From the NCBI RefSeq assembly GCF_004365355.1, contig NZ_SODP01000002.1:1-64000 (forward strand): DNA of 64,000 nt. The letters are read 5' to 3'. The position numbers and the translations under genes are program-made. Of this stretch, positions 25,777 through 34,751 are shown piece after piece. Below the pieces are notes generated by a model that was not told where the DNA came from, ran no database searches, and saw only the letters and a program-made list of their open reading frames with translations. How positions within the stretch are numbered: the first letter of the stretch is position 1; every line of letters begins with the position of its first letter. This stretch comes from Kribbella pratensis. GTDB taxonomy: Bacteria > Actinomycetota > Actinomycetes > Propionibacteriales > Kribbellaceae.

Positions 25777-26841
25777 ATGGACGACCACCGCGACGACGTC
25801 GGCGCCGGTAGGGACGGCAGGCCGGCTCGGCCCGCCCGGCTGAAGGACGTCGCGGAGCTGGCCGGGGTGTCGCTGAAGACCGTGACGAACGTCGTCCACG
25901 AGCGGCGCCATGTGAAGGCCGAGACCCGGGCCCGGGTGAAGGCCGCGATCGCCGAGCTGGGCTACACCCCTTCACTGGTCGGCCGGCAGCTACAGAGCGG
26001 CCGCAGCAACATCGTCGCGCTGGCCGTGCCGCGGATCGACGAACCGTACCTGGGGGCGCTGGCGCACGCCATGATCATGGCAGGCGAACGACACGGCTAC
26101 ACCGTCTTCACCGACGAGACCGGGCGCAGCGACGACCACGAGTTGCGTGCCGCCGCCGGATATCCCGGCAACAGCATCGACGGAGTGATCTACAGCCCAT
26201 TGGCCGTGGACCCGCGGCGGCTGGCCGACATGAGCCGCTTCACTCCGATGGTGCTGCTCGGTGAACACCTGAGTGAAGGCGCGGCGGACTACGTCGCGAT
26301 CGACAACGAGCAGTCCGCCAAGGATGTCGTCCAGCATCTCGCCGACGGCGGACGGCGGCGGATCGCGTACGTCGGCAGCAATCCGGCGCGGTCGTCGAGC
26401 GTCGGACAACTACGATTTCAGGGCTTCCGTGCCGCAGTGAACGACCTCGACCTGGAGACCCGGGACGACTGGCTGCTCCGATGCGACCGGTACACACGGG
26501 AGACGGGCGCGGCGATGGCCGAACAGTTGCTCCCGCAGATCGGTGAGATCGACGCCTTGGTCTGCGCCAGCGATCTGCTGGCGATCGGCGCCATCCGGAC
26601 GTTCATCGCGCATCACGTCCGGGTGCCCGACGATGTCGCCGTGATCGGCTGGGACAACATCGTCGACGGCCGCTACCTGTCCCCCAGCCTGAGCAGTGTC
26701 GCCACGGATCTGGACCTGCTGGCGGACCGGACGTTCGAGGCCCTGATCAGCAGGATCCAGGGCAATCGAGACCCGGCCGCCGTCTACACCGTCCCGCACG
26801 AACTCATCATCCGTGAGTCGAGCCGCCCACCGACCGGCTGA
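25777..26841 (+). CDS. LacI-family repressor of the sugar operon
   Basis: A 354-residue LacI/GalR protein with HTH RLKDVAELAGVSLKTVTNVVHERRHVK near the N-terminus and a sugar-binding periplasmic-protein-like core (DGVIYSPLAVD, VVQHLADGGRRRIAYVG, CASDLLAIGAIRT, VAVIGWDN). ATG 25777 is chosen because GAGGGGAG precedes it; an in-frame GTG at 25750 has no ribosome site. It probably represses the divergent importer operon and itself through the double palindrome. Confidence 0.9.
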   Translation: MDDHRDDVGAGRDGRPARPARLKDVAELAGVSLKTVTNVVHERRHVKAETRARVKAAIAELGYTPSLVGRQLQSGRSNIVALAVPRIDEPYLGALAHAMIMAGERHGYTVFTDETGRSDDHELRAAAGYPGNSIDGVIYSPLAVDPRRLADMSRFTPMVLLGEHLSEGAADYVAIDNEQSAKDVVQHLADGGRRRIAYVGSNPARSSSVGQLRFQGFRAAVNDLDLETRDDWLLRCDRYTRETGAAMAEQLLPQIGEIDALVCASDLLAIGAIRTFIAHHVRVPDDVAVIGWDNIVDGRYLSPSLSSVATDLDLLADRTFEALISRIQGNRDPAAVYTVPHELIIRESSRPPTG

Positions 26842-26891
26842 CGAAGACGGACAAACGGGCAGGATCGGCGCCGTACTCCGGGACGGGAGTT

Positions 26892-27446
26892 TCAGGATGA
26901 GGCGAGGGCGTGGACTGTGCGTTCGATGGCGGGGCGCATGTCGAGGGTGGGGTCGACGGTGAGGCGGTGTAGGAGGAGGCCGTCGCCGAGGGCCATCAGG
27001 GCTCTCGTTGCCGGCACGGGGTCCTGGATGCCGGCGGCGGTCACGATGCTCTCGGTCCACCGTTCGAACTCGCGTCGCTGTCTCCGGAGGGGCTCACCGA
27101 GCTCGGGATCGTCCGCGAGTTCGAGGAAGAGGGCGTAACGGGCCCGGGTGCGCGCGGCGAATGGCCCGGATTGCAGTTCGGTCATCGCGCACAATCCCTC
27201 GATCAGGCCCTCCGGTCCAGTGATCGCGGGCATCGCGCCCGGGTCGAAATCGTCACGCTCGGCCGCGGCGATCCAGTCCACCACACCGGCGAGCAAGGCC
27301 CGGCGGGTGCGGAACCAGTTCGAGGTTGATCCAGGCGCGAGGCCTGCCCGTCGGTCGACGCGCGCGTGGCTCAACGCGCGCACGCCCTCCGCGCCGAGCA
27401 GTTCCACGGCCGCCTCGAGTGCGCGCACCCGGGTTGCCGCCGGCAT
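26892..27446 (-). CDS. TetR-family repressor
   Basis: A 184-residue TetR protein with HTH VRALEAAVELLGAEGVRALSHARVDRRAGLAPGSTSNWFRTR and the ligand-binding part of the TetR C-terminal group. The ribosome site AAGGAGG precedes the ATG. It is divergent from the hydrolase at 27510 with an operator-like inverted repeat between. Confidence 0.88.
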   Translation of the reverse strand: MPAATRVRALEAAVELLGAEGVRALSHARVDRRAGLAPGSTSNWFRTRRALLAGVVDWIAAAERDDFDPGAMPAITGPEGLIEGLCAMTELQSGPFAARTRARYALFLELADDPELGEPLRRQRREFERWTESIVTAAGIQDPVPATRALMALGDGLLLHRLTVDPTLDMRPAIERTVHALASS

Positions 27447-27467
27447 GGACGCCTCCTTCCAAGAAGC

Positions 27468-27485
27468 CTACTATAAAAATAGTAG
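27468..27485. promoter_or_regulatory. TetR operator candidate
   Basis: CTACTAT AAAA ATAGTAG is a perfect 7-bp inverted repeat with a 4-bp AT spacer. It stands out in an otherwise GC-rich region, midway between the divergent TetR and hydrolase genes. Confidence 0.8.
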
Positions 27486-27509
27486 TCCACCCGCACGAAG
27501 GAGGCGGCG

Positions 27510-28418
27510 ATGGCCACGCCCGAGCCCCGAATCATCCGGTCGGTCGACGCCACGGCCTGGTCGCCGCCGCTTCCCGACGTGCCCGGCTTCGACCATCTCG
27601 TCGTCGAGACGCCCGGCCTGCGAACTCACGTTGCCACCGTCGGCGAGGGCGAACCAGTCGTGCTGCTGCACGGGTTTCCCCAGCACTGGTGGCAGTGGCG
27701 AGCCGTAGCTCCGGTCATCGCCGCCCGCGGCTACCGCGTCATCTGTCCCGACCTGCGCGGGGCCGGCTGGACCGTGACAGACGATCCGCGGATCGAACGC
27801 GAGACCCGGCTCCATGACCTGCTCGCCCTCTTCGACGCCCTCGACATCGAGCGCGCCCACCTCGTCTCTCACGACATGGGCGCCATCACCGCGATGCAGC
27901 TGACCTATGACCACCCCGAGCGGGTTCGAACGGCAGTAGAACTTTCGGTGCCGCCGGGCTTTTTCACCTTCAGCCCGAAGCTCGCGCCGGGCTTCCGGCA
28001 TCTACCCCGGTTCATCTGGCATCGCCCCGGCGCCTCATTGCGCAGCATCTTCTCCGAGGCGTACGTCGCCCAGCCGATGTCGGAGGCAACTATCGAAGCC
28101 CACCTCGCCCCCATGAGCCGACCCGACATCGACGGCGCCGTGCGTCCGCTCACCCGCGGCATGATCCTGCCCGAGGCCATGCGCATGTCACGCGGCGTCT
28201 ATCGCCGCAGGCGGCTCACGGTGCCGACCCTCTTCGTGTTCGGCCGCCGTGACCGCCCCTGGACCGAGGAGCTCATGGGACACGTCTGCCGCAATCCGGA
28301 GCGGTACGCCGATCGCGCCGAGTTCGCGTACGTCGACAACGCCGCACACTTCATCACCGACGACGCCCCCACCGCAGTGGCCGACCTCACGACCGCCTGG
28401 TTCGAACAAGCAGCCTGA
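27510..28418 (+). CDS. Epoxide-hydrolase/dehalogenase-like alpha/beta-hydrolase
   Basis: A 302-residue hydrolase with oxyanion motif HGFPQHWWQWRAV, PDLRGAGWT, nucleophile elbow VSHDMGAITA carrying Asp instead of Ser, acid GRRDRPW and His NAAHFI. The Asp nucleophile is characteristic of epoxide hydrolases and haloalkane or fluoroacetate dehalogenases. A strong GGAGG precedes the ATG. Likely controlled by the divergent TetR. Confidence 0.87.
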   Translation: MATPEPRIIRSVDATAWSPPLPDVPGFDHLVVETPGLRTHVATVGEGEPVVLLHGFPQHWWQWRAVAPVIAARGYRVICPDLRGAGWTVTDDPRIERETRLHDLLALFDALDIERAHLVSHDMGAITAMQLTYDHPERVRTAVELSVPPGFFTFSPKLAPGFRHLPRFIWHRPGASLRSIFSEAYVAQPMSEATIEAHLAPMSRPDIDGAVRPLTRGMILPEAMRMSRGVYRRRRLTVPTLFVFGRRDRPWTEELMGHVCRNPERYADRAEFAYVDNAAHFITDDAPTAVADLTTAWFEQAA

Positions 28419-28734
28419 CGTAAGGCCTGCTACGACGGAATCAGGTCGCTCGCGAAGGTGAGGGGAAACAGCAACCGCATGCCACCGACTGCCAGTCCGA
28501 GGTGATGCTTTCTCGTCCGGCGCGTCGCGCGGGCTGCTGCCCGGGACGGCGGATTTGGTGCCGTCAGCAACTAGTTGGATCGACGGGCCTTCTGGCAGGC
28601 TCTCGATCAGCTTCGGAGTCATGACCGCGAGCGCAGGTACGCTACGCCAGTGCGCCGGTTGCCGGGTTGTCCACGCGGGGCAGGCGTTCGTGGAAATCCT
28701 GACTCAACCGCTGACCTTGAGAGTGATGCTCTGT
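28419..28734. other. 316-bp region with no supported gene
   Basis: An ORF on the reverse strand (28188-28622) overlaps the hydrolase and has no recognisable motif. GC content is lower than in the neighbouring genes. It may hold old gene debris but I cannot identify it. Confidence 0.35.
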
Positions 28735-29349
28735 ATGTCTGATCGGCCGCCGCTGTGTGTTGTCGTCAATGGGCCGTCTGCGGCCGGTAAATCGACCCTG
28801 GCCGGGTTCGTGCAGGATCATCTGGATGAGCCGCTGTTGCGGTTCGGGGTGGATGAGCTGTACCGGATGGTGCCGGGGCAGTGGGCCGGCGGTGTCGTCG
28901 GTGCGCGGTATGCCGTCGAGCGGGGATTCAGTTATCAGGACGTGCCGGAGCTGCCGGGGACGCGCCGCATCCAAGTCGGTCCGGATGCGATCGCGATGCT
29001 GCTGGCGATGAACGCAGCGATCGTGGCGATGCTGACGTCCGGAGTTGGAGTGATTGTCGACGGGCAGGCGTTCGAGCCCCAGGTCAATGCAGACCTGGAG
29101 CGGCGCCTCGCTGACCTGCGTGCGCAGGGTCTGGCCAGGGTTGCCGTGATCGAACTGGTGGCCGCCGACGAGCCACTGGCCGACCGGCAGCGACGGCATC
29201 GGCACCCCGCCGGTCTGTCCCTGCACCAGAACACCCTGCCTAAACAGGCGGCGAATCCTGACCTGGTCGTCGAGACGTCTGGTCTTTCAGCCGGCGAGGT
29301 GGCTCAGGTCGTCTGCGACTGGCTCGACCACGAATACCGCGTTTCTTAA
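28735..29349 (+). CDS. Chloramphenicol phosphotransferase-like P-loop kinase
   Basis: About 204 residues from ATG 28735 (ATG 28726 is also possible; neither has a strong ribosome site). The P-loop is NGPSAAGKST, followed by FGVDELYRMVPGQW, VIVDGQAFEP and a terminal domain as in the CPT-like family. These enzymes phosphorylate chloramphenicol or unknown small hydroxylated compounds; resistance function is not implied. It stands alone. Confidence 0.75.
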   Translation: MSDRPPLCVVVNGPSAAGKSTLAGFVQDHLDEPLLRFGVDELYRMVPGQWAGGVVGARYAVERGFSYQDVPELPGTRRIQVGPDAIAMLLAMNAAIVAMLTSGVGVIVDGQAFEPQVNADLERRLADLRAQGLARVAVIELVAADEPLADRQRRHRHPAGLSLHQNTLPKQAANPDLVVETSGLSAGEVAQVVCDWLDHEYRVS

Positions 29350-29351
29350 CG

Positions 29352-29380
29352 CTCACGGCGCCTCAACCACGCCGAGTGAG
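29352..29380. terminator. Bidirectional terminator between convergent genes
   Basis: CTCACGGCG (29352-29360) pairs with CGCC and GTGAG (29370-29373, 29376-29380), a 9-bp stem with a 2-nt bulge and a 9-nt loop, directly after the kinase stop and before the end of the LacI gene. Confidence 0.6.
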
Positions 29381-29402
29381 TCGAAGTACGTCGGCTTGCC
29401 GC

Positions 29403-30404
29403 TCAGTCGTTCAGGCGTTCGACCGAACCACCGGGCACGAGCTGGGCTGGGAGAAACCGGACCACGGGCGATCGTGGCAGAGGCGGACCCGAGCCATCCA
29501 GCCGTCGACGCAAGAGATCGGCGGCTTCCGTCGCGATGTCCTCGGTGGGCTGCGCGATGACGGTGAGCCGCGGCACCGTGGCCTGAGCTAGCTCCGCTCC
29601 GTCAAAACCGACCAGCGAGATGTCCCGCCCCAGCCGCAGGCCCGACTCGTTGATCGCGATCAGGGCGCCGAGCGTGAGTTCGTAGTTGGCGCAGAAGATT
29701 GCGGTGGGCCGGTCGCGCATTGCGAGGAAACCACTGATCGAGTCATGTCCGGTACGGACGACCAGTGGACCGCGGGCCTCGTACTCCGGGGACAGGGCAA
29801 CGCCAGCCTCGGCAAGACGCTCGGTGAAGCCCGACGCTCGCAGGCGCATGGTCGAGACCGATGCGGGCCCAGCCACCAGCGCGATACGTCGATGCCCATG
29901 ATCCAGCAGGAGGCGAGCGGCCATCGCGCCCGCTGCAGCATTGTCGAGGAAGATCCCGTCGGTATGGAGTTCGTCTGCTTCCCAGTCGATGAGGACGACC
30001 GGCACGCGCTGCATTGCCGTGCGCAGGGCTTCGATGTCGTGTCCGGACGGTACGGCGATGATGCCGTCCACCATCTGGCTCAACAGCAGTCCGACCGTGT
30101 CCTCCTGGCCAGACGGACTGGCCGCCACGATGACGCTGATGCCGGCCGATCTCAGGGCAGCTTCGACTCCCGCGATGATCGTCAGGTGGAAATCGTTGTT
30201 GAGAGCCGGCAACACCACGCCGATGGTTCCCGATCGCCTCGACCGTAGGCCGCGGGCCATGGCATTGGGGCGGAAGTCCAGCGCGGCGGCGGCAGCCTCG
30301 ATCGCAACGCGATTCGACTCGAGCACGGTTCGGCCGTTGAAGTACTTCGAAATCGTCGCCAGCGACAGCCCCGTCTCGCGCTGGATGTCTTTATATGTGG
30401 CCAT
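29403..30404 (-). CDS. LacI-family regulator of the fucoside locus
   Basis: A 333-residue LacI/GalR protein starting MATYKDIQRETGLSLATISKYFNGRTV, with ribosome site GAGGAGGGG. The core has IGVVLPALNNDFH, DGIIAVPSG, LLLDHGHRRIALVAGP and SLVGFDGAEL. The upstream ORF extension to 31025 is a shadow of the fucosidase gene. It is divergent from the fucosidase operon; two copies of CGAAACGTTACG in the promoter are likely operators. Confidence 0.9.
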   Translation of the reverse strand: MATYKDIQRETGLSLATISKYFNGRTVLESNRVAIEAAAAALDFRPNAMARGLRSRRSGTIGVVLPALNNDFHLTIIAGVEAALRSAGISVIVAASPSGQEDTVGLLLSQMVDGIIAVPSGHDIEALRTAMQRVPVVLIDWEADELHTDGIFLDNAAAGAMAARLLLDHGHRRIALVAGPASVSTMRLRASGFTERLAEAGVALSPEYEARGPLVVRTGHDSISGFLAMRDRPTAIFCANYELTLGALIAINESGLRLGRDISLVGFDGAELAQATVPRLTVIAQPTEDIATEAADLLRRRLDGSGPPLPRSPVVRFLPAQLVPGGSVERLND

Positions 30405-30433
30405 CGCCCCTCCTCGCATCCACGAACGGGAAT

Positions 30434-30445
30434 CGTAACGTTTCG
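30434..30445. promoter_or_regulatory. LacI operator copy near the lacI-like start
   Basis: CGTAACGTTTCG is the reverse complement of the copy at 30606-30617. Both are centred on AACGTT with a CG core, as expected for a LacI regulator, and are 172 bp apart, so looping is possible. Confidence 0.75.
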
Positions 30446-30605
30446 CCCGCCCCGGGGCGCCACAGCGCACCGGACCGAGGGCAGGCAGATCGCACCCCCG
30501 TAGCGCCGCGCAGCGCGAATCGATCGTGCCATGACTGCGGTGACAGACGACCCGCAGGACGGATCCCTTCGTGAAAATCCTTCGCCAACACGATCGTAGA
30601 CAGCG

Positions 30606-30617
30606 CGAAACGTTACG
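30606..30617. promoter_or_regulatory. LacI operator copy near the fucosidase operon
   Basis: CGAAACGTTACG, the inverted partner of the site at 30434-30445, lies 76 bp before the proposed fucosidase start. Confidence 0.75.
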
Positions 30618-30618
30618 T

Positions 30619-30641
30619 GCTAACTTGCCTGACAAGTTAGC
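30619..30641. promoter_or_regulatory. GntR-type operator upstream of the fucosidase operon
   Basis: GCTAACTTG and CAAGTTAGC form a perfect 9-bp inverted repeat around a 5-bp spacer. The central part CTTGCCTGACAAG is shared with a site upstream of the gntR-like gene (39322-39337), pointing to the same regulator. It abuts the LacI site. Confidence 0.78.
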
Positions 30642-30692
30642 TGGTGAGTCGATATGCAATCGACTCCCTGCAGATTCGATGAGGAGTATCTG

Positions 30693-32285
30693 GTGCTGAT
30701 CGAGTCCAATCCCGTGGCGCATGCCAGTGCCGACGGCAACGCAGCTGATCGCGTCGAGTGGTTCCGCGACCTCGGGCTGGGGTTGTTCATCCACTGGAGC
30801 ATCGATACGCAGCTCGGTTCCGACGTGAGCCATCCGCTCGTCGGCGCCTCCGAGGATTTCGTCCAGAGGTACTACGACGAGCTCCCGCGCCGCTTTCGTC
30901 CGCGGCGCTTCGACCCCACCGAGTGGGCCGAGCTCGCTGACCTGGTGGGCATGCGATACGTGGTGTTCACGACCAAGCATCACAACGGCTTCTGCATGTT
31001 CCGCACGGCCACGACCGAGCGCCATGTGGGCAATACGCCGTTCGGCCGGGACGTGACCGCCGAGATCCTCGATGCTTTCCGGGAACGTGGCATCGCCGCC
31101 GGCGTCTACTTCTCACCGGACGACTTCGCCTGGCTCTGGGAGCAGGGCATCCCGATCCAACGCTCGATTCCAAGCGTGCAACCGGCCGCCAATCCCGGAC
31201 TGATGGAGCTGGCGAAGGCCCAGATCACCGAGCTGCTCACCGAGTTCGGCACGGTCGACCTGGTCTTCTTCGACGGGGAGGCCGAAGGGCTGCGCGACCA
31301 TGCGTGGAAGACGGACTCCGCTGTGGTGGTCACCCGCGGCGCGCTGCCTACCCCCGAGCAGTACATTCCCGGCCAGCCGATCGACGGGGCCTGGGAATCC
31401 AACCTCACCATGGGCACGCAGTGGACCTACAAGCCCACGAACGAGACCTACAAATCCGGAACCCGCTTGATCGAGATCCTGATCGAGACCCGGGCCAAGG
31501 GCGGCAACCTGTTGCTCAACATCGGCCCGAAGCCGGATGGAACCATCCCGGTCGAGCAGGAGGCACGGCTTCAGGAGCTCGGACTGTGGATGTTCGTCAA
31601 CAGGGAGGCGATCTACGCCACCCGTCCCTGGGTCGTCACGAATGAAGGCGAGCTCTGGTTCACCGCATCGAAGGATGCCAAGACCGTGTACGTCATTGTC
31701 ACCGGTGAGCGCTGGAAGTGGGGAGAACGGCGCGAGTTCCAGCTCCGATCGATCAAGGCGACCGAGCACACCGAGGTCTCCATCCTCGGGCAGAGCGGAC
31801 AGCTGATGGAGTACCGACCGGAGCTGGACGCAACGCCGCGATGGGAGCAGACCGAGGCCGGTCTGGTGGTCTCGGCTCTCAATGCGCAGCGCCTGTACAA
31901 CGACAAGAAGTGGCCCAACCCGGTCGTCATCAAGCTGACCAACGTCGAGGCGGCGGCCGAACCGACCCGGATCTCCACAGTGGATGCGTCGTGGGACGAA
32001 GCCACCTCAACTATCTCGGTCGGGGTTGCGGTCCTGGCCCGCGGATCGTCGGAGTCCGTCCTGCTGGGCGCGGAGTATCAGGACATCACCGGCATGGACA
32101 CCATGGAACGCCCGGACGAGTGGACGCCCACCGAACTCGTCGCGGCTGAGGACGCCGTCGTGCACGCGCTGTTCCGCGCGGAGCCCGGTCGGCTTTATGC
32201 CGTGCGCGCACTTGGCCGCACCGCGCTTCTCGATGTCCGCGGCCCGGAGCTCAAATTCCGCACACCAGGTACTGCCGGCGGCTGA
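30693..32285 (+). CDS. GH29 alpha-L-fucosidase-like glycosidase
   Basis: A 530-residue protein if started at GTG 30693, which has GAGGAG 6 bp upstream; an in-frame ATG at 30654 lacks a ribosome site. GH29 features: WFRDLGLGLFIHWSI, FTTKHHNGFCMF, VDLVFFDGE (Asp as presumed nucleophile) and GGNLLLNIGPKPDGTIP. No signal peptide, so it acts on imported oligosaccharides in the cytoplasm, releasing L-fucose or a related sugar. First gene of the locus with importer, unknown glycosidase-like protein, reductase and FucU. The C-terminal ~200 residues are beta-rich. Confidence 0.87.
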   Translation: MLIESNPVAHASADGNAADRVEWFRDLGLGLFIHWSIDTQLGSDVSHPLVGASEDFVQRYYDELPRRFRPRRFDPTEWAELADLVGMRYVVFTTKHHNGFCMFRTATTERHVGNTPFGRDVTAEILDAFRERGIAAGVYFSPDDFAWLWEQGIPIQRSIPSVQPAANPGLMELAKAQITELLTEFGTVDLVFFDGEAEGLRDHAWKTDSAVVVTRGALPTPEQYIPGQPIDGAWESNLTMGTQWTYKPTNETYKSGTRLIEILIETRAKGGNLLLNIGPKPDGTIPVEQEARLQELGLWMFVNREAIYATRPWVVTNEGELWFTASKDAKTVYVIVTGERWKWGERREFQLRSIKATEHTEVSILGQSGQLMEYRPELDATPRWEQTEAGLVVSALNAQRLYNDKKWPNPVVIKLTNVEAAAEPTRISTVDASWDEATSTISVGVAVLARGSSESVLLGAEYQDITGMDTMERPDEWTPTELVAAEDAVVHALFRAEPGRLYAVRALGRTALLDVRGPELKFRTPGTAGG

Positions 32286-32340
32286 CGCCCGCTCAAGCTC
32301 GTCAAGAAATGCGGTTCGAAATTCTTATACAGGAGGAATG

Positions 32341-33783
32341 ATGCCACCACGCAGCATCCCTGCGGCAGCAGGATTGAGCCGACGCACATTCTTGCGGGCG
32401 GCGGGTGTCACGGCGTTTGCGGCGACCGGGGCGAGCGCACTCGCAGCGTGTTCGTCATCAAGCCCGACGACGACCTCGTTGGTCGAGTCCAAGCTCTACC
32501 CGTCCGCGGACGCCCAGAAGCTCAACGACAGCTTCGATTGGGGCAAGTCGGCCGTGGCCGACCCGAAATCCTCGGTGACCATCACGGTGGCGCATTCGTG
32601 GTCGCCGGCGGACTTCGTGCGTCAGCAGCAGTTCGACTACTTCTTCCAGAAGCGTCATCCGAACATCAAGATCGTGGCCGAGAACGCCGGCGACAGTTCG
32701 GCGGACTATCTGAAGAAGTATTCGAGCCAGGCTGCGGGCGGCAGCCTGCCGGACGTCATGTACAACGGCTTCGGCTTCGCACAGAACTTCATCGGATCGG
32801 GCGCATTTCTTGCGCTCAACGACTACATATCCGGTGAGCCGAACTTCAACCCGTCGGACTTCACCGAGGTGTCGACCGGATATTACAAGCGCGATGGAAA
32901 GCAGTATTCGGTGCCGTACGACTGCGGGCCGGTGATGATCTACTACAACAAGAACATTTTCACCAAGGCGGGCGTCGAGCTGCCGACCGCGAAGTGGAAG
33001 TTCGACGACCTACGCAACGCGGTCCTGGCGACGACGAGTGGCCAGGGCGGGTCCAAGATCTTCGGTCTGTCCCTTCCGGTGACCCCCGCCGACACGTTCT
33101 GGGACCCGGTGCGCCTGTCTCCGCTCGGTGGCCACTACCTGAGCGACGACGAGACGCAGGTCCTCCTGGACCAGCCCGAATCGATCGCCGCGGTGCAGTG
33201 GTGGATGGACATGTACCTGCAGAAGGGCGTGTTCCCGTCTCCCTCGGAGTTGCAAGGCTTGTCGCAGGCCGACGCCTTCACCCTGGGCCGTGCCGCTATC
33301 AAGGTGGACGGCTCCTGGGGAGCCCCGGCGCTGCGCGAGCAGGCGAACTTCGAGTGGGGCATTGCGGACTGGCCGGCCGGCCCGAAGGGACACTCCACGG
33401 CCGCAGTCGGCAGCGCCTACTCGATCACCTCGAAGAGCGCGAACAAGGACGCCGCGTGGATCTACCTCAACGAGTACCTCTCGACCTCGGGTCAGGTGTT
33501 CATGTTCGCCAGCACAGGCAAGGGCAACATGACCAGGAAATCGGCCTGGCCGGCCTATCTCAAGTCGGAGGCGGCCCCGGAGGGAGCCGATGCCATCTAC
33601 AACGCGCTCAACACCTACGCGACCAGCAAGGGGGTCGTGTTCGGTCCGGCGACGCCGCAGATCACGAATGCGGTGACCCCGATCTGGGATCAGGTGATGG
33701 GTAAGTCCCTCGGCGTCTCCGACGCGTGCAAGAAGATCGCGGGGACGATCCAGCCGCTGCTGAAGAAGAACGTCGCGGGCTGA
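32341..33783 (+). CDS. Sugar-binding lipoprotein of ABC importer
   Basis: A 480-residue family-1 solute-binding protein with Tat signal SRRTFLRAAG (Arg 14-15) and lipobox LAAC (Cys 37). Typical motifs: VTITVAHSWSPADF, PDVMYNGFGFAQNF, GRAAIKVDGSWGAP. Two consecutive ATGs (32338, 32341) follow AGGAGGA; the second gives better spacing. It binds the sugar outside the cell for the two permeases that follow. Confidence 0.9.
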   Translation: MPPRSIPAAAGLSRRTFLRAAGVTAFAATGASALAACSSSSPTTTSLVESKLYPSADAQKLNDSFDWGKSAVADPKSSVTITVAHSWSPADFVRQQQFDYFFQKRHPNIKIVAENAGDSSADYLKKYSSQAAGGSLPDVMYNGFGFAQNFIGSGAFLALNDYISGEPNFNPSDFTEVSTGYYKRDGKQYSVPYDCGPVMIYYNKNIFTKAGVELPTAKWKFDDLRNAVLATTSGQGGSKIFGLSLPVTPADTFWDPVRLSPLGGHYLSDDETQVLLDQPESIAAVQWWMDMYLQKGVFPSPSELQGLSQADAFTLGRAAIKVDGSWGAPALREQANFEWGIADWPAGPKGHSTAAVGSAYSITSKSANKDAAWIYLNEYLSTSGQVFMFASTGKGNMTRKSAWPAYLKSEAAPEGADAIYNALNTYATSKGVVFGPATPQITNAVTPIWDQVMGKSLGVSDACKKIAGTIQPLLKKNVAG

Positions 33784-33796
33784 GGCGAGAATCGGT

Positions 33797-34726
33797 ATGG
33801 CACAGGCTGCGCCCGCACTCGAAACGACAACACGGCGGACAGGAGGCACCAGCAAGCTGGCCCGTCGGGAGGCGCGAGCGTTCTACGGCTTCGCGTCTCC
33901 GTGGATCCTCGGCTTCATCCTGTTCGGCGGCGGTCCGGTCGTTGCAGCACTCCTGCTGAGTTTCGCCCACTGGTCACTGCTCTCTACACCGAGTTGGGCC
34001 GGCCTGGCGAACTACCGGAAGATGTTCGCAGATCCGCTGTTCTACAAGTCGATCGCCAACACGGTCTACTTCGGCGCGGGCTCTGTCTGTCTGGGCGTGG
34101 TGACGAGCTTCCTGCTCGCGATCCTGCTGAACCAGAAGGTCCGCGGCCTCGGCTTCTTCCGTACTGTCTTCTATCTGCCTTCCGTCGTGGCCGGTGTCGC
34201 CACAGCCATCCTGTGGGTCAACATCCTGCAGCCCGACTACGGCCTCATCAACAACTTCCTCGGCCTCTTCGGCATCAAGGGACCTGGCTGGCTGGTTTCC
34301 GAGCACTGGGCGATCCCCGGTCTCATCCTGATGTCGGTGTGGGGCGCGGGCAACACCATCGTGATCTACCTCGCGGGTCTGCAAAGCATCTCCCCCGCGC
34401 TGTACGAAGCTGCGCTCCTCGACGGCGCCGGATGGTGGAACCGGTTCTGGAACGTGACCGTTCCGATGATGTCGCCGGTCATCTTCTTCAACGTCGTCAC
34501 GAGTCTCATCGCCAGCTTGCAGGCCTACACCTTGGTCCTGGTGATGACCGAGGGTGGACCGAACAACGCGACTCTCATGCTGGGCCTCTACATCTACCGC
34601 CAGGCGTTCGAGTACTTCGACATGGGCTACGCGGCCGCCCTCTCGTGGGCGATGTTCGCCCTCATCGGCGTTGCGACGGCCCTGCAGTTCCTGCTCGCTC
34701 GCCGCTGGGTGCACTACGACGCCTGA
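33797..34726 (+). CDS. Sugar ABC importer permease (MalF type)
   Basis: A 309-residue inner membrane protein with six hydrophobic segments and the EAA loop PALYEAALLDGAGWWNRFWNVTVPMM. Starts 13 bp after the binding-protein gene with GAGGCGAG upstream. Works with the MalG-type partner at 34752. Confidence 0.9.
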   Translation: MAQAAPALETTTRRTGGTSKLARREARAFYGFASPWILGFILFGGGPVVAALLLSFAHWSLLSTPSWAGLANYRKMFADPLFYKSIANTVYFGAGSVCLGVVTSFLLAILLNQKVRGLGFFRTVFYLPSVVAGVATAILWVNILQPDYGLINNFLGLFGIKGPGWLVSEHWAIPGLILMSVWGAGNTIVIYLAGLQSISPALYEAALLDGAGWWNRFWNVTVPMMSPVIFFNVVTSLIASLQAYTLVLVMTEGGPNNATLMLGLYIYRQAFEYFDMGYAAALSWAMFALIGVATALQFLLARRWVHYDA

Positions 34727-34751
34727 TCCGACCATCTACCGGAGCCCCACT

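Noticed and set aside
28188..28622. Minus-strand ORF that might be a transposase remnant
   Set aside because: No DDE motif, no terminal repeats and it overlaps a well-supported hydrolase; I could not match it to any IS family.
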